Positions 1 through 8,320 of a stretch of DNA of 64,000 nucleotides are shown here, one piece after another. Each line of letters begins with the position of its first letter. The first letter of the stretch is position 1. Origin of the DNA: Flavobacteriales bacterium. GTDB lineage: Bacteria; Bacteroidota; Bacteroidia; Flavobacteriales_F; PHOS-HE28. The translations under genes and the position numbers were made by a program. The stretch spans positions 292,576-356,575 of the forward strand of contig JAEUTA010000031.1 in assembly GCA_016788205.1 (NCBI GenBank), read 5' to 3'. Under the pieces are notes generated by a model. That model worked only from the letters and a program-made list of their open reading frames with translations, was not told the origin of the DNA and did not search any database.

Positions 1-5
1 TCCTT

Positions 6-13
6 CACCTTCG
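6..13 (+). promoter_or_regulatory. -7-like box CACCTTCG before the sensor kinase gene
   Basis: CACCTTCG resembles the Bacteroidota -7 consensus TAnnTTTG. It ends 4 nt before the ATG at 18, so transcription would start at or next to the start codon. The upstream element is outside the window. Confidence 0.4.
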
Positions 14-17
14 CCTC

Positions 18-2396
18 ATGGCATCAACGCTGGTCCGCTTCGTCCTGCTGATCGCCTGCTATGCATGCACGTGCACGGTTGTCGGTCAAGGTGAGATCAT
101 CCGCAAACTGAAAAGCGAACTCGCGACCGACGAACTGAACTCACACGAGCGCGCCCGCAAACTCGAGCGTCTCTCATGGTACTTATGCGGTGCCGACCCC
201 ATCAGTGCCATGGAGGCCGCACAAGAGGCCATGGCGATCGCGGAACGCATCAATGACCCTTCCCTCCTCGGCAGTGCCATCGTACGCAAGGTCGCTGCGA
301 AGCAGACCGCTAGTGACCGTACCGGAGATGCCGAAGATTTGGAACGTGCTGTCGGTCTCTTGAAGAAGCACGGCCCGGAACGCGATCTAGGCTATGCCTA
401 CTGGTGCCTCTTCATGGAGCTTTCCGAAGTGGCCGGGCAGGACAGCTTGTGCAAGTTCTACAATCAAAAGGCCAGCGCGTTGTTCGAGCGCCACAACGAA
501 GCCACGGGGCGATACTGGGTCTTGTTGACCGCACTGTTCTACAACCCATCCTCCGACCAACAGGATGCTGTGGATATGGAATCCGAACTTGAGCGAACAG
601 TGCGCGAGTCGCATGACACCTGCTTGATCGTAGGCCACTACTCGTATGCGTTCAATAAAGCCCTAGCGGTAGAGCACTTCGCCGAGGCCGAACGCATCGC
701 GAACGAACACCTGGCAATGAGCCGAACGATGAACGTACCGTTCGAGGAATTCGGGGCGCTGCTGGACCTGCAATCCGCCGCCGCCTACTTGGGCGATCAC
801 GAACAGGCCATCCGGTATGGCCTGCAAATGCTGGAAGTCACGGAACGGCTACGAATGACCACCTATCGTCGCTGGGTTCATAGTGAGATCGCAACACGCT
901 TCGCGGATCTGGACGACCACGCGAGCGCCATGGAGCATCTTCAGCAGGCACTGGCCATTGATGGAGGGCCTAAGGGACCGTGGGATTGTTTCCAGATCCT
1001 GCTCAACTTGGGAAGATCCCTTCTGAAGACCGGTCAACTCGATACCGCACTCGTGGTCCTGCACGATTCCGAGCGGCTATTCACAGAGGGAGCGAACGGG
1101 ACTTTCCCGTTGTATGAATCCACCTTGCAGGCCTTCTTGCTGCAATACCTCGGCACCGCTTATCGTCAGAAAGGCGACCTGGTCCGCTCGCGGACGTACC
1201 TGGAACACGCGCTCAGAGTGACCGCCATCCCGAACATGCGCATGGATGCCGCGCGCGTAGGCGTGGAGCACGCCCGCACACTGGCGCTGGGTAACGCCGC
1301 AGACAGGATAGCCGCGATCGCGGAAACCGATTCCGTAATCGCTTTGGCGGCCCGGGAAGGCTGGCTGGAGATGACCCGCGATGCGCGGCTGGCCCTATAT
1401 GAAGCGTACCACCACGACGGAAACGTTCCTGCCGCGCTGCAGAACCTGCGTCTACACATCGCCGCGAAGGACAGCCTGATCAGCTTGGAGCGTATCAAGA
1501 ACATCAATGCACTGAACAAGCGCTTCGAGTCCGAGCGCAAGGATGCGGAACTGAGGGACCTTTCCGTTACGAATACACAACAAGGTGAGCATATTGGCGA
1601 GCACCGTCGACGTAACGTGTTGCTCGCCTCGGGTATCGCTGTCGCGGTGCTTGTTGCCGTGCTCTTGTTCGTGCTACTCCGAAATGCAAGGCGAAGTCGC
1701 GCACTGCTCGCGGAAAAGAACGCCACCATCCTGGAAGCACAGGCCAGGCTGGTAGAAAGCGAACGAGCACGTGAAGCCAGCGAGGTTCGCACCCGCATCG
1801 CCCGCGATGTGCACGACCAGCTCGGCAGCGACCTCACCAAGCTCGTCATGCTCAGCACCGAAGCGAAGGAAGTCACTGGTGCGAACACCCATGAACTGGC
1901 ATCCATCGCCAGTGACATCGAACGCATCGCCGGGGAAGCCAACCGTTCCTTGGGCGACATCGTATGGGCCATCGACCCGCCCCACGATTCGCTCGCCGGC
2001 CTTACCGAACGCGTGCGCGCCCATTGCGAGCGCATGCTGAAATGGAGCAAGGTGGAGCATACCGTGGATTGCGTTCACGACGGCCCCGACCGCTCACTGG
2101 ACCCCGCCACCAAGCGCGACATCTACCTGATGTTGCGCGAGGCCTTGAACAACGCGATCAAGTACGCCAAGGCAACGCACATCGATGTACAATTCCATAG
2201 CTCGGTGAGCGGTGTACGATTTCTGGTGCGAGATGACGGCGTTGGCCTCAACCACGATCCAAGCAAAGGCCATGGAATGGCGAACATGCAAGCCCGTGCT
2301 ACACGCATATCAGGCCTGCTCGCCGTGGAAAGCCAGCCAGGTATGGGCACCGCAGTGCGCTTCAGGGCCGAACTCCCCCTTGAAGTAACGCCGTAG
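18..2396 (+). CDS. TPR-containing sensor histidine kinase (NarL/DegS type, HisKA_3)
   Basis: A 792-residue membrane sensor kinase. An N-terminal signal sequence (about 1-23) is followed by a long alpha-helical TPR-like region (about 30-480) that should lie in the periplasm, a coiled coil, one transmembrane segment (about 531-552), and then a HisKA_3 dimerisation domain with the motif ARDVHDQLGSDL (His599 is the predicted phosphorylation site). A HATPase_c domain follows with the N box LREALNNAIKYA and G boxes DDGVGL and GHGMANM. The response-regulator gene follows 16 nt downstream on the same strand, so the two form a two-component pair. The stimulus is unknown; TPRs suggest protein-protein sensing. 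Family assignment is secure, the ligand is not inferable. Confidence 0.93.
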   Translation: MASTLVRFVLLIACYACTCTVVGQGEIIRKLKSELATDELNSHERARKLERLSWYLCGADPISAMEAAQEAMAIAERINDPSLLGSAIVRKVAAKQTASDRTGDAEDLERAVGLLKKHGPERDLGYAYWCLFMELSEVAGQDSLCKFYNQKASALFERHNEATGRYWVLLTALFYNPSSDQQDAVDMESELERTVRESHDTCLIVGHYSYAFNKALAVEHFAEAERIANEHLAMSRTMNVPFEEFGALLDLQSAAAYLGDHEQAIRYGLQMLEVTERLRMTTYRRWVHSEIATRFADLDDHASAMEHLQQALAIDGGPKGPWDCFQILLNLGRSLLKTGQLDTALVVLHDSERLFTEGANGTFPLYESTLQAFLLQYLGTAYRQKGDLVRSRTYLEHALRVTAIPNMRMDAARVGVEHARTLALGNAADRIAAIAETDSVIALAAREGWLEMTRDARLALYEAYHHDGNVPAALQNLRLHIAAKDSLISLERIKNINALNKRFESERKDAELRDLSVTNTQQGEHIGEHRRRNVLLASGIAVAVLVAVLLFVLLRNARRSRALLAEKNATILEAQARLVESERAREASEVRTRIARDVHDQLGSDLTKLVMLSTEAKEVTGANTHELASIASDIERIAGEANRSLGDIVWAIDPPHDSLAGLTERVRAHCERMLKWSKVEHTVDCVHDGPDRSLDPATKRDIYLMLREALNNAIKYAKATHIDVQFHSSVSGVRFLVRDDGVGLNHDPSKGHGMANMQARATRISGLLAVESQPGMGTAVRFRAELPLEVTP

Positions 2397-2412
2397 GGCT
2401 ATCTTGCGGCGA

Positions 2413-3048
2413 ATGGTCACCACCATCCGCACGGCTATCGTCGAGGACGACAATGAGCTTCGCGAGCTTATCCGGCGTCGCATCGAACGTAGCGGCGATA
2501 TGCAGGTGGTGCGCGTATTCCGGAGCGGCGATGAATTCCTCGAACGGATCGACGAGCTTGATCTCCACGTGGTGCTCATGGACATCAACATGGAGGGCCG
2601 CAATGGCATTGAGACCGTGCGTGTGGCCAAGCCCCACAAGCCGGACGTACAGTACCTGATGCTCACCATCTTCGAGAACCCGGCGTACATCTTTGAAGCC
2701 TTGTGCGCCGGAGCCACCGGTTACCTCACGAAGAGTACGCCCGAAGAAGAACTGCTCGAGGCTGTGCGCGACATCCATCGAGGCGGGTCGCCCATGAACA
2801 GCGCGATCGCGCGCATGGTGGTGAACAGCCTTCACAAAGGCACGCAGCAACGCATCAAGGACGAGCAACTGAGCGAGCGAGAGAAGCAGGTGCTCGATGG
2901 CCTTGCCGCTGGTTTGCAGTACAAGGAGATCGCCGCCAAGCTGGAGCTCAGCACCGAGACCGTGCGCGTGCATGTTCGCCGCATCTACAGCAAGTTGCAG
3001 GTGCGCGGGCGCATGGAAGCGATCCGCAAAGTGTATCCCGGCCAATGA
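2413..3048 (+). CDS. NarL/FixJ-family response regulator
   Basis: A 211-residue DNA-binding response regulator: receiver domain (about 1-120) with the acidic pair EDD near the N-terminus, phospho-acceptor Asp57 in LMDINM and Lys in TKST, then a LuxR-type helix-turn-helix (about 148-200, LSEREKQVLDGLAAG ... VRVHVRRIYSKL). I start at the ATG at 2413; an in-frame TTG at 2404 lies inside the putative -7 box and would be a worse start. It is the cognate partner of the upstream kinase. The next gene begins 68 bp downstream and a 16-nt inverted repeat lies between, so the fibre-protein operon at 3117-9943 is a plausible target (inference). Confidence 0.93.
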   Translation: MVTTIRTAIVEDDNELRELIRRRIERSGDMQVVRVFRSGDEFLERIDELDLHVVLMDINMEGRNGIETVRVAKPHKPDVQYLMLTIFENPAYIFEALCAGATGYLTKSTPEEELLEAVRDIHRGGSPMNSAIARMVVNSLHKGTQQRIKDEQLSEREKQVLDGLAAGLQYKEIAAKLELSTETVRVHVRRIYSKLQVRGRMEAIRKVYPGQ

Positions 3049-3056
3049 ACCACAAG

Positions 3057-3072
3057 TCCCGTTAACACGGGA
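3057..3072. promoter_or_regulatory. Inverted repeat between regulator and fibre operon
   Basis: TCCCGT-TAAC-ACGGGA is a perfect 6-bp inverted repeat with a 4-nt centre, starting 8 bp after the response-regulator stop codon and about 30 bp upstream of a GTGCTTTG box that precedes the fibre operon. It could be an operator for the regulator or a small hairpin at the end of the two-component transcript; there is no T-tract after it, which favours the operator reading. Confidence 0.35.
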
Positions 3073-3101
3073 GTGGTATTGCCCACCTTCCAGCCCGGGC
3101 C

Positions 3102-3109
3102 GTGCTTTG
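3102..3109 (+). promoter_or_regulatory. -7-like box GTGCTTTG before fibre operon
   Basis: GTGCTTTG matches the TTTG half of the -7 consensus and lies 7 nt before the ATG at 3117. If used, it gives the fibre operon its own nearly leaderless promoter separate from the two-component genes. Confidence 0.35.
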
Positions 3110-3116
3110 GGGTACC

Positions 3117-4850
3117 ATGTCCCTTGCGCGTGTTCTAGTCGCGTTGCTCTGCACCGCTCTTGCCGAACAGGTGGTGGCGCAGAACATCGGCATCAACCCC
3201 AATGGTGCGGCCCCGGACCCTTCGGCCTTGCTCGATGTGGATGTTAGCGCACTGCCCGCCAACGGAAAGAAAGGCCTGCTGGTGCCACGTATGACCACTG
3301 CCCAGCGCACCGCAATTCCCTCCCCCGCCGAGGGGCTTCTCGTGTACGACACATCGCTCGGCCAGTTCTGGTACTTCGATGGCGCGGTATGGATGGCCGT
3401 GACGGCGGGAAATCTCTGGAGCACGCGCGGGAATGCAGGCACCGCCACTACCGATGCGGTCGGCTCGTTGGTGGGCAGTACCACCTTGGAATTCCGTGTC
3501 AACAACGAGCGTGCTGGCTACCTCGCTGATGGCATACCGCGAACTTCCTTCGGCCACTTGGCGATGCCCACCGCCACCGGTGCGAACAACACGGCGTTCG
3601 GAAAGTATGCGTTGCGTCTCTTGACCACGGGTACGGACAACACCGCCGTGGGCGCCTATGCGTTGCGCAACATCACCACGGGCAGTTCCAACACCGCCGT
3701 GGGCTACGAGGCCTTGAACGCCAACACCGCTTCGCGCAACACCGCGATAGGCTATCGCGCAATGACCCTGAACACGGCCGGCTTCGACAACACCGCGGTG
3801 GGCTACCTCGCCTTGAGCAGCAACCTTACCGGTGACTACAACACGGCCGTGGGTTATCAAGCACTTCGCTACACCACTTCATCCAGCAACACGGCCTTCG
3901 GATACAATGCACTGCGGGACAACACGGTGGGTGCTTCCAACACGGCCGTGGGCAGTCGCGCTTTGACGAACAACACCACGGGCTCACAGAATTCCGCGAT
4001 GGGCTTCCAGGCCCTGTTCAACAACACCACCGGCGCCGGCAACAGTGCCATCGGGGCCAACGCACTGGATGCCAACAGCACCGGCTTGTACAACACCGCT
4101 TTCGGCGAAAATGCACTGCCCGCTTGCACCGGCTCGTACAACACCGGCGCGGGCATCGGCAGTGCCACGGGCCTTACCGGCGGCCTGTACAATTCTTCCT
4201 GTGGCTACAACACCTCCTTGGGCCTTACCACCGGCGACTACAACACCACCATCGGCTCGTACGCCGGCATCACCGGCAACTACAACAACAGCGCAGGTAT
4301 CGGAGCAACGGCAACCCCAACGGCCAGCAACAGCATCAACATCGGTGTGGCGGTGAACAACAATCTGACCGGAGGTTACGGCACCTGGCAGAACTTCTCC
4401 GACGCACGTTTCAAACGCGATGTACAAGCCGATGTGCCCGGTCTCGACTTCGTGTTGCGTCTAAGACCGGTCACGTACGCACTGGATGCGGAGCTGATCG
4501 AGAGGACCTCCGGCGCATGGTACGTGATGGACACCCTTTCCAACGGGGAACACCGCGCCGACTACATCCAGCGCCTTGCGGAGGTTTCCGCTGCACGCCA
4601 AACGGGCTTCATCGCGCAAGAGGTCGAAGCGGCCGCAGCGGCGATCGGGTACGATTTCGATGGGGTACATCATCCGGTGGATGACAACGACCACTATACG
4701 CTGGGTTATGAATTGTTCACGCTTCCGCTGATCCAAGCGGTGAAAGAGCAACAGGCCGTGATCGAAGAACTGGAGCAGGTGAACGTGCTGCTGCAACAGC
4801 GCATCACGGAAATGGAAGCCGCGAACGGGCCACTCCAAAAAGCGCCATGA
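3117..4850 (+). CDS. Tail-fibre-like repeat protein with S74 chaperone C-terminus (paralogue 1)
   Basis: A 577-residue secreted protein. Start at the ATG at 3117 gives a clean Sec signal peptide ending VVAQ; a GTG five codons earlier is in frame but spoils it. After an N-terminal collar shared with its two neighbours (DPSALLDVD; PRMTTAQR; WYFDGAVW) come about 15 tandem 17-residue repeats of the form NTAxGxxALxxxTTGxx (residues about 158-395), as in beta-helical trimeric adhesin heads. The C-terminus starts SDARFKRDV (Ser428), the hallmark of the Peptidase_S74 intramolecular chaperone of phage tail spikes, and ends in a coiled coil (about 540-570). No T9SS sorting domain. First of four overlapping genes. 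Function as a surface or secreted trimeric fibre is inferred. Confidence 0.85.
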   Translation: MSLARVLVALLCTALAEQVVAQNIGINPNGAAPDPSALLDVDVSALPANGKKGLLVPRMTTAQRTAIPSPAEGLLVYDTSLGQFWYFDGAVWMAVTAGNLWSTRGNAGTATTDAVGSLVGSTTLEFRVNNERAGYLADGIPRTSFGHLAMPTATGANNTAFGKYALRLLTTGTDNTAVGAYALRNITTGSSNTAVGYEALNANTASRNTAIGYRAMTLNTAGFDNTAVGYLALSSNLTGDYNTAVGYQALRYTTSSSNTAFGYNALRDNTVGASNTAVGSRALTNNTTGSQNSAMGFQALFNNTTGAGNSAIGANALDANSTGLYNTAFGENALPACTGSYNTGAGIGSATGLTGGLYNSSCGYNTSLGLTTGDYNTTIGSYAGITGNYNNSAGIGATATPTASNSINIGVAVNNNLTGGYGTWQNFSDARFKRDVQADVPGLDFVLRLRPVTYALDAELIERTSGAWYVMDTLSNGEHRADYIQRLAEVSAARQTGFIAQEVEAAAAAIGYDFDGVHHPVDDNDHYTLGYELFTLPLIQAVKEQQAVIEELEQVNVLLQQRITEMEAANGPLQKAP

Positions 4851-6601
4851 ACAGCGTTCAACATAGTGTGCGTTGGGGATTGTGGCTGTGCTGCTCATTG
4901 CTGTTGGGCAGTGCCCTTCATGCGCAGAACGTGGGCATCAACACCAACGGAGCAACGCCCCATGCGAGCGCCTTGCTGGATGTGGACGCTGCGGCCCTTC
5001 CGGCGAACGGCAAGCGCGCCATGCTGATCCCGCGCATGACCACCGCAGAGCGCAACGCCATTCCTACACCGGCGGTGAGCTTGCTCGTTTACGACATCAC
5101 TACCACCAGCTTCTGGTACTTCAACGGAACGGTGTGGGTGGAATGGGCCGATGATCTGAACACCTGGAAAGTGAACGGCAATACAGGACTCACCGCAGGC
5201 ACGCACTTCATCGGCACTACCGATGTGCAGCCTTTGCAGCTTCGCGCGAACGGTGTGCTCTCGGGACGCATCTCGCTTGACCTCACCTCCTTCGGTGTGC
5301 GTGCAAGCCTGGCCAACTTCACCACGGCTACGAACCAGACCACCTTCGGTTATGAGGCCTTGCAAGGGTCCGGGGCCGCCACCCAGGAAGAGAACACGGC
5401 CATCGGCCACAACGCCATAAAGCCCCCGGCAGGCACCTACGACTGCACCGCCATCGGCAGCGAAACCATGCTGAACGACCTGTCCATCCCGGCATTCTCC
5501 AGCAACACGGCGATCGGCCATCGCGCCTTGCGGGATGTGTACGGCGGTACTTGCACGGCGGTGGGTTACCGCGCACTGGAAGCTTCTGACAATGACTACG
5601 CCACTGCAGCTGGATCGCAAGCCATGCTCGCCACCCCGAACAACTTCGATAACACCGCCATGGGCTACCAGGCGGGCCTGGCCGGAGCGAAGGGCGTGGG
5701 TCGCGGCGCCGCGATGGGGCTGGACGGTTTCGGTTTCGGCGCTGGTGCATGTGCCGATTCGGATGAGTACGCCAACCATGGCTTCGGCTACAATGCGCTG
5801 ACGAGCGTGACCACCGGTAGTGGCAATTGCGCCGTGGGGTTCGCCGCATTATCGACCGGAACGGCCAACGACAATTGCACGGCCATCGGCGCGCAGAGCC
5901 TCATCGGTGCAACAGGCTCGCAGAACACCGCACTCGGATATTCCGCACTGGACGGTGTAGGATCCGGCAGCTACAACACGGGCTTGGGTGCTTTCGCCGG
6001 GCCCACGGTAGGCACGCTCAACTACACCTCCGCCATCGGCTACAACGCGGTTCCTTCCGCGACCGGGCGCATCGTGTTCGGCACCACGTTGAGCACCAAC
6101 CTCACCGGTGGGTTCGGCGCCTGGCAGAACCCTTCCGATGCACGGTTCAAACGCGACGTGCGCGAAGATGTGCCTGGCATTGAACTGATCGGCGCCTTGC
6201 GACCGGTCACGTACCGGTTGGATGCTCCGGCCATCGAGCGCTTCCTTGGTGCCGAAGCACGACTGGAGCGATCGGGCGATGCCGCCGCCCTGGCCGAGCA
6301 CCGAGCGGGATGGGAGCGCGTAGCACAGGAACGCCACACCGGATTGCTTGCCCAAGAAGCTGCCGCCACATTGCACCAGCTCGACGTGTGTACCGATATC
6401 GTTCACGTGCCCAACACCGAGCAGGACCACTACACCATCGGCTACGCCGCTTGGGTGGTGCCCTTGGTGCGCAGCGTGCAACAGCAGCAAGAACGGATCG
6501 CTGCGTTGCGCACCGCCAACCAGGAACTGATGAGCCGCCTGGAGCAATTGGAACGAGCCGCTTCCGCAGCGCATTCCACCACTAGTTCGCGCACACCATG
6601 A
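4847..6601 (+). CDS. Tail-fibre-like repeat protein with S74 chaperone C-terminus (paralogue 2)
   Basis: A 584-residue paralogue of the preceding protein. The start ATGA overlaps the upstream stop by 4 nt, so translation is probably coupled. Signal peptide (ending LHAQ), N-terminal collar (NVGINTNGA, ALLDVD, PRMTTAER, FWYFNGTVW) and a repeat region that is more degenerate than in paralogue 1, with longer inserts between the NTAxGxxA units, including glycine-rich FGFGAGA. The S74-type C-terminus begins SDARFKRDV (Ser430) and a terminal helix rich in Gln/Glu follows (VQQQQERIAAL). The greater repeat divergence suggests old duplication followed by diversification of the fibre shaft while collar and chaperone were conserved. 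Confidence 0.85.
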   Translation: MNSVQHSVRWGLWLCCSLLLGSALHAQNVGINTNGATPHASALLDVDAAALPANGKRAMLIPRMTTAERNAIPTPAVSLLVYDITTTSFWYFNGTVWVEWADDLNTWKVNGNTGLTAGTHFIGTTDVQPLQLRANGVLSGRISLDLTSFGVRASLANFTTATNQTTFGYEALQGSGAATQEENTAIGHNAIKPPAGTYDCTAIGSETMLNDLSIPAFSSNTAIGHRALRDVYGGTCTAVGYRALEASDNDYATAAGSQAMLATPNNFDNTAMGYQAGLAGAKGVGRGAAMGLDGFGFGAGACADSDEYANHGFGYNALTSVTTGSGNCAVGFAALSTGTANDNCTAIGAQSLIGATGSQNTALGYSALDGVGSGSYNTGLGAFAGPTVGTLNYTSAIGYNAVPSATGRIVFGTTLSTNLTGGFGAWQNPSDARFKRDVREDVPGIELIGALRPVTYRLDAPAIERFLGAEARLERSGDAAALAEHRAGWERVAQERHTGLLAQEAAATLHQLDVCTDIVHVPNTEQDHYTIGYAAWVVPLVRSVQQQQERIAALRTANQELMSRLEQLERAASAAHSTTSSRTP

Positions 6602-8313
6602 GAAGCCTGATCATCTTTCTCGTGTTCGCGCTCTATCCGTGTTCATTCCTCCATGCCCAAGTGGGCATAAGCGCCAACGGGGTGGCACCCGACCCATCGG
6701 CGATGCTGGATCTTAATGTCACTTCATTGGCTGCGAAGAAGGGCTTGCTCGTGCCCCGCATGACAGCCGCAGAACGCGTGGCGATCGCAGCACCTGCGCA
6801 AGGCGCGCTCGTGTACGAGACCACCACCGACGTATTCTGGCACTTCAATGGAACGGTATGGGTGCGCTTGTTCGGTACCCTGCTGGGTTGGAGGCTCCCG
6901 TCCAATACCGGCATCACCGCAGGCACGCACTTCGTGGGTACCACGGATGCAGTACCACTGGAATTCAGACAGGGAGGTTTGCGCAGCGGCTGGGTGTCCA
7001 GCTCCTCGGACAATACGCTCTGGGGTTACCGAGCGCTGCAGGTCAATACCGGCACCGGTAACAGTGCGTTGGGCACATTGGCGTTGTGGGACAACACTTC
7101 AGGCACCAACAATACCGCGTGTGGTAGGCGCGCCCTCGGGAACCTGACCACAGGTTCCAACAACGTAGCCGTTGGTTATCAAGCATTGACCAGCATCAAC
7201 ACCAACAGCGGCAATACGGCGGTGGGTTCGTGGGCGATGGCCCAGTTGAATACAGCCACGGGTTCCACGGCGGTGGGCATGCAAGCGATGATGGGCTTCA
7301 GCGGAACCGCCACCAACAATACAGCCATGGGCTACAACGCGCTGTTGTACGGCATCGGCACCGACAATACGGCCTTTGGATATGGCGCGCTACAGGTAAT
7401 GACCACCGGCGATGAGAATACCGCGGTCGGCTACAACGCGCTGGGCCAGAACGTGGGCGCCCGTAACACCGTCCTCTTCGGAATGACCTTCATCACCAAC
7501 GCGGACCGCATCACTACGTTCGGCGTGGGCAACACCACGGGCGGTGATGGCAGTTGTGGTCTGGGTTGGAGTACGCTGGCGAGCCTCACCAACGGGGAAT
7601 ACAACATCGGTCTTGGGTCCATGTGCGCACAACAGATCACGACCGGCGACTACAATGTCGCAATAGGCCGCTTCTCCTTGGCCAACAGCGCCACCGGTTC
7701 CTTGTGTACCGCCGCAGGCAACACCGCCATCATGAGCGTGAGCGGCAACAACCAGATGGCCTTGGGCTACAATGCGGTGTGTCCCGCTGCGAACATCATC
7801 CGCATCGGCACCGCCGCGAACAACAACAACCTCACGGGTGGTTACGGCGCTTGGCAGAACATCAGCGATGCGCGTTTCAAATTCGATGTGCGCGACGATG
7901 TGCCCGGACTGGCCTTCATCAATGGTCTGCGACCGGTCACGTACACGTTCGACGTAGCTGCGTACGACACCTTCACAGGTCTTGCGCAACGCATGCGTGA
8001 CAGTGCGCATGTGCAGGAGGCAGAAGACTACAACGCAGCAGTGACCGCAGCCTCCGCGAAACGACAGACCGGCTTTCTTGCACAGGAAGTGGACAGCCTG
8101 GCGCAAGACCTTGGCTACGAATTCTCCGGCGTTCATCGGCCTTTGACGGAACGTGATCACTACACCATCGGCTATGAGCAGTTCGTGGCACCCTTGGTGA
8201 AGGCGGTGCAGGAGCAGCAGGCGCAACTGGAGGAAGTGCGGGCGGAGCAGCGAGCGATCCTGGCGAAGTTGAAACGGCTAACTCCACCTCCGACTGCGGT
8301 GGAACAACCATAG
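6598..8313 (+). CDS. Tail-fibre-like repeat protein with S74 chaperone C-terminus (paralogue 3)
   Basis: A 571-residue third paralogue, again overlapping the previous stop by 4 nt (ATGA). It has a signal peptide (to LHAQ), the same collar (VGISANGV, AMLDLN, PRMTAAER), NTAxGxxAL-type repeats (about 150-400) and an S74-like domain starting SDARFKFDV (Ser423), where Phe replaces the Arg of the other two. The tail is a coiled coil (VKAVQEQQAQLEEV). Together the three could form homotrimers or a heterotrimeric fibre; equal length and strict co-translation make a hetero-oligomer worth testing. No catalytic domain other than the possible self-cleaving S74 Ser is visible. Confidence 0.85.
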   Translation: MRSLIIFLVFALYPCSFLHAQVGISANGVAPDPSAMLDLNVTSLAAKKGLLVPRMTAAERVAIAAPAQGALVYETTTDVFWHFNGTVWVRLFGTLLGWRLPSNTGITAGTHFVGTTDAVPLEFRQGGLRSGWVSSSSDNTLWGYRALQVNTGTGNSALGTLALWDNTSGTNNTACGRRALGNLTTGSNNVAVGYQALTSINTNSGNTAVGSWAMAQLNTATGSTAVGMQAMMGFSGTATNNTAMGYNALLYGIGTDNTAFGYGALQVMTTGDENTAVGYNALGQNVGARNTVLFGMTFITNADRITTFGVGNTTGGDGSCGLGWSTLASLTNGEYNIGLGSMCAQQITTGDYNVAIGRFSLANSATGSLCTAAGNTAIMSVSGNNQMALGYNAVCPAANIIRIGTAANNNNLTGGYGAWQNISDARFKFDVRDDVPGLAFINGLRPVTYTFDVAAYDTFTGLAQRMRDSAHVQEAEDYNAAVTAASAKRQTGFLAQEVDSLAQDLGYEFSGVHRPLTERDHYTIGYEQFVAPLVKAVQEQQAQLEEVRAEQRAILAKLKRLTPPPTAVEQP

Positions 8314-8320
8314 CTGGATC

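Noticed and set aside
1166-2050. 294-residue Ser/Arg-rich frame antisense to the sensor kinase
   Set aside because: Composition typical of antisense frames (Ser, Arg, Ala); no homology suspected.
3588-4300. Regularly spaced repeats that might be a CRISPR array
   Set aside because: 51-bp period is in frame, encodes NTAxGxxAL protein repeats, and is degenerate at third positions; no unique spacers and no cas genes.
3117-8313. Prophage remnant
   Set aside because: Tail-fibre-like domains alone; each protein has a Sec signal peptide and there are no capsid, terminase, tail-tube, lysis or integrase genes.
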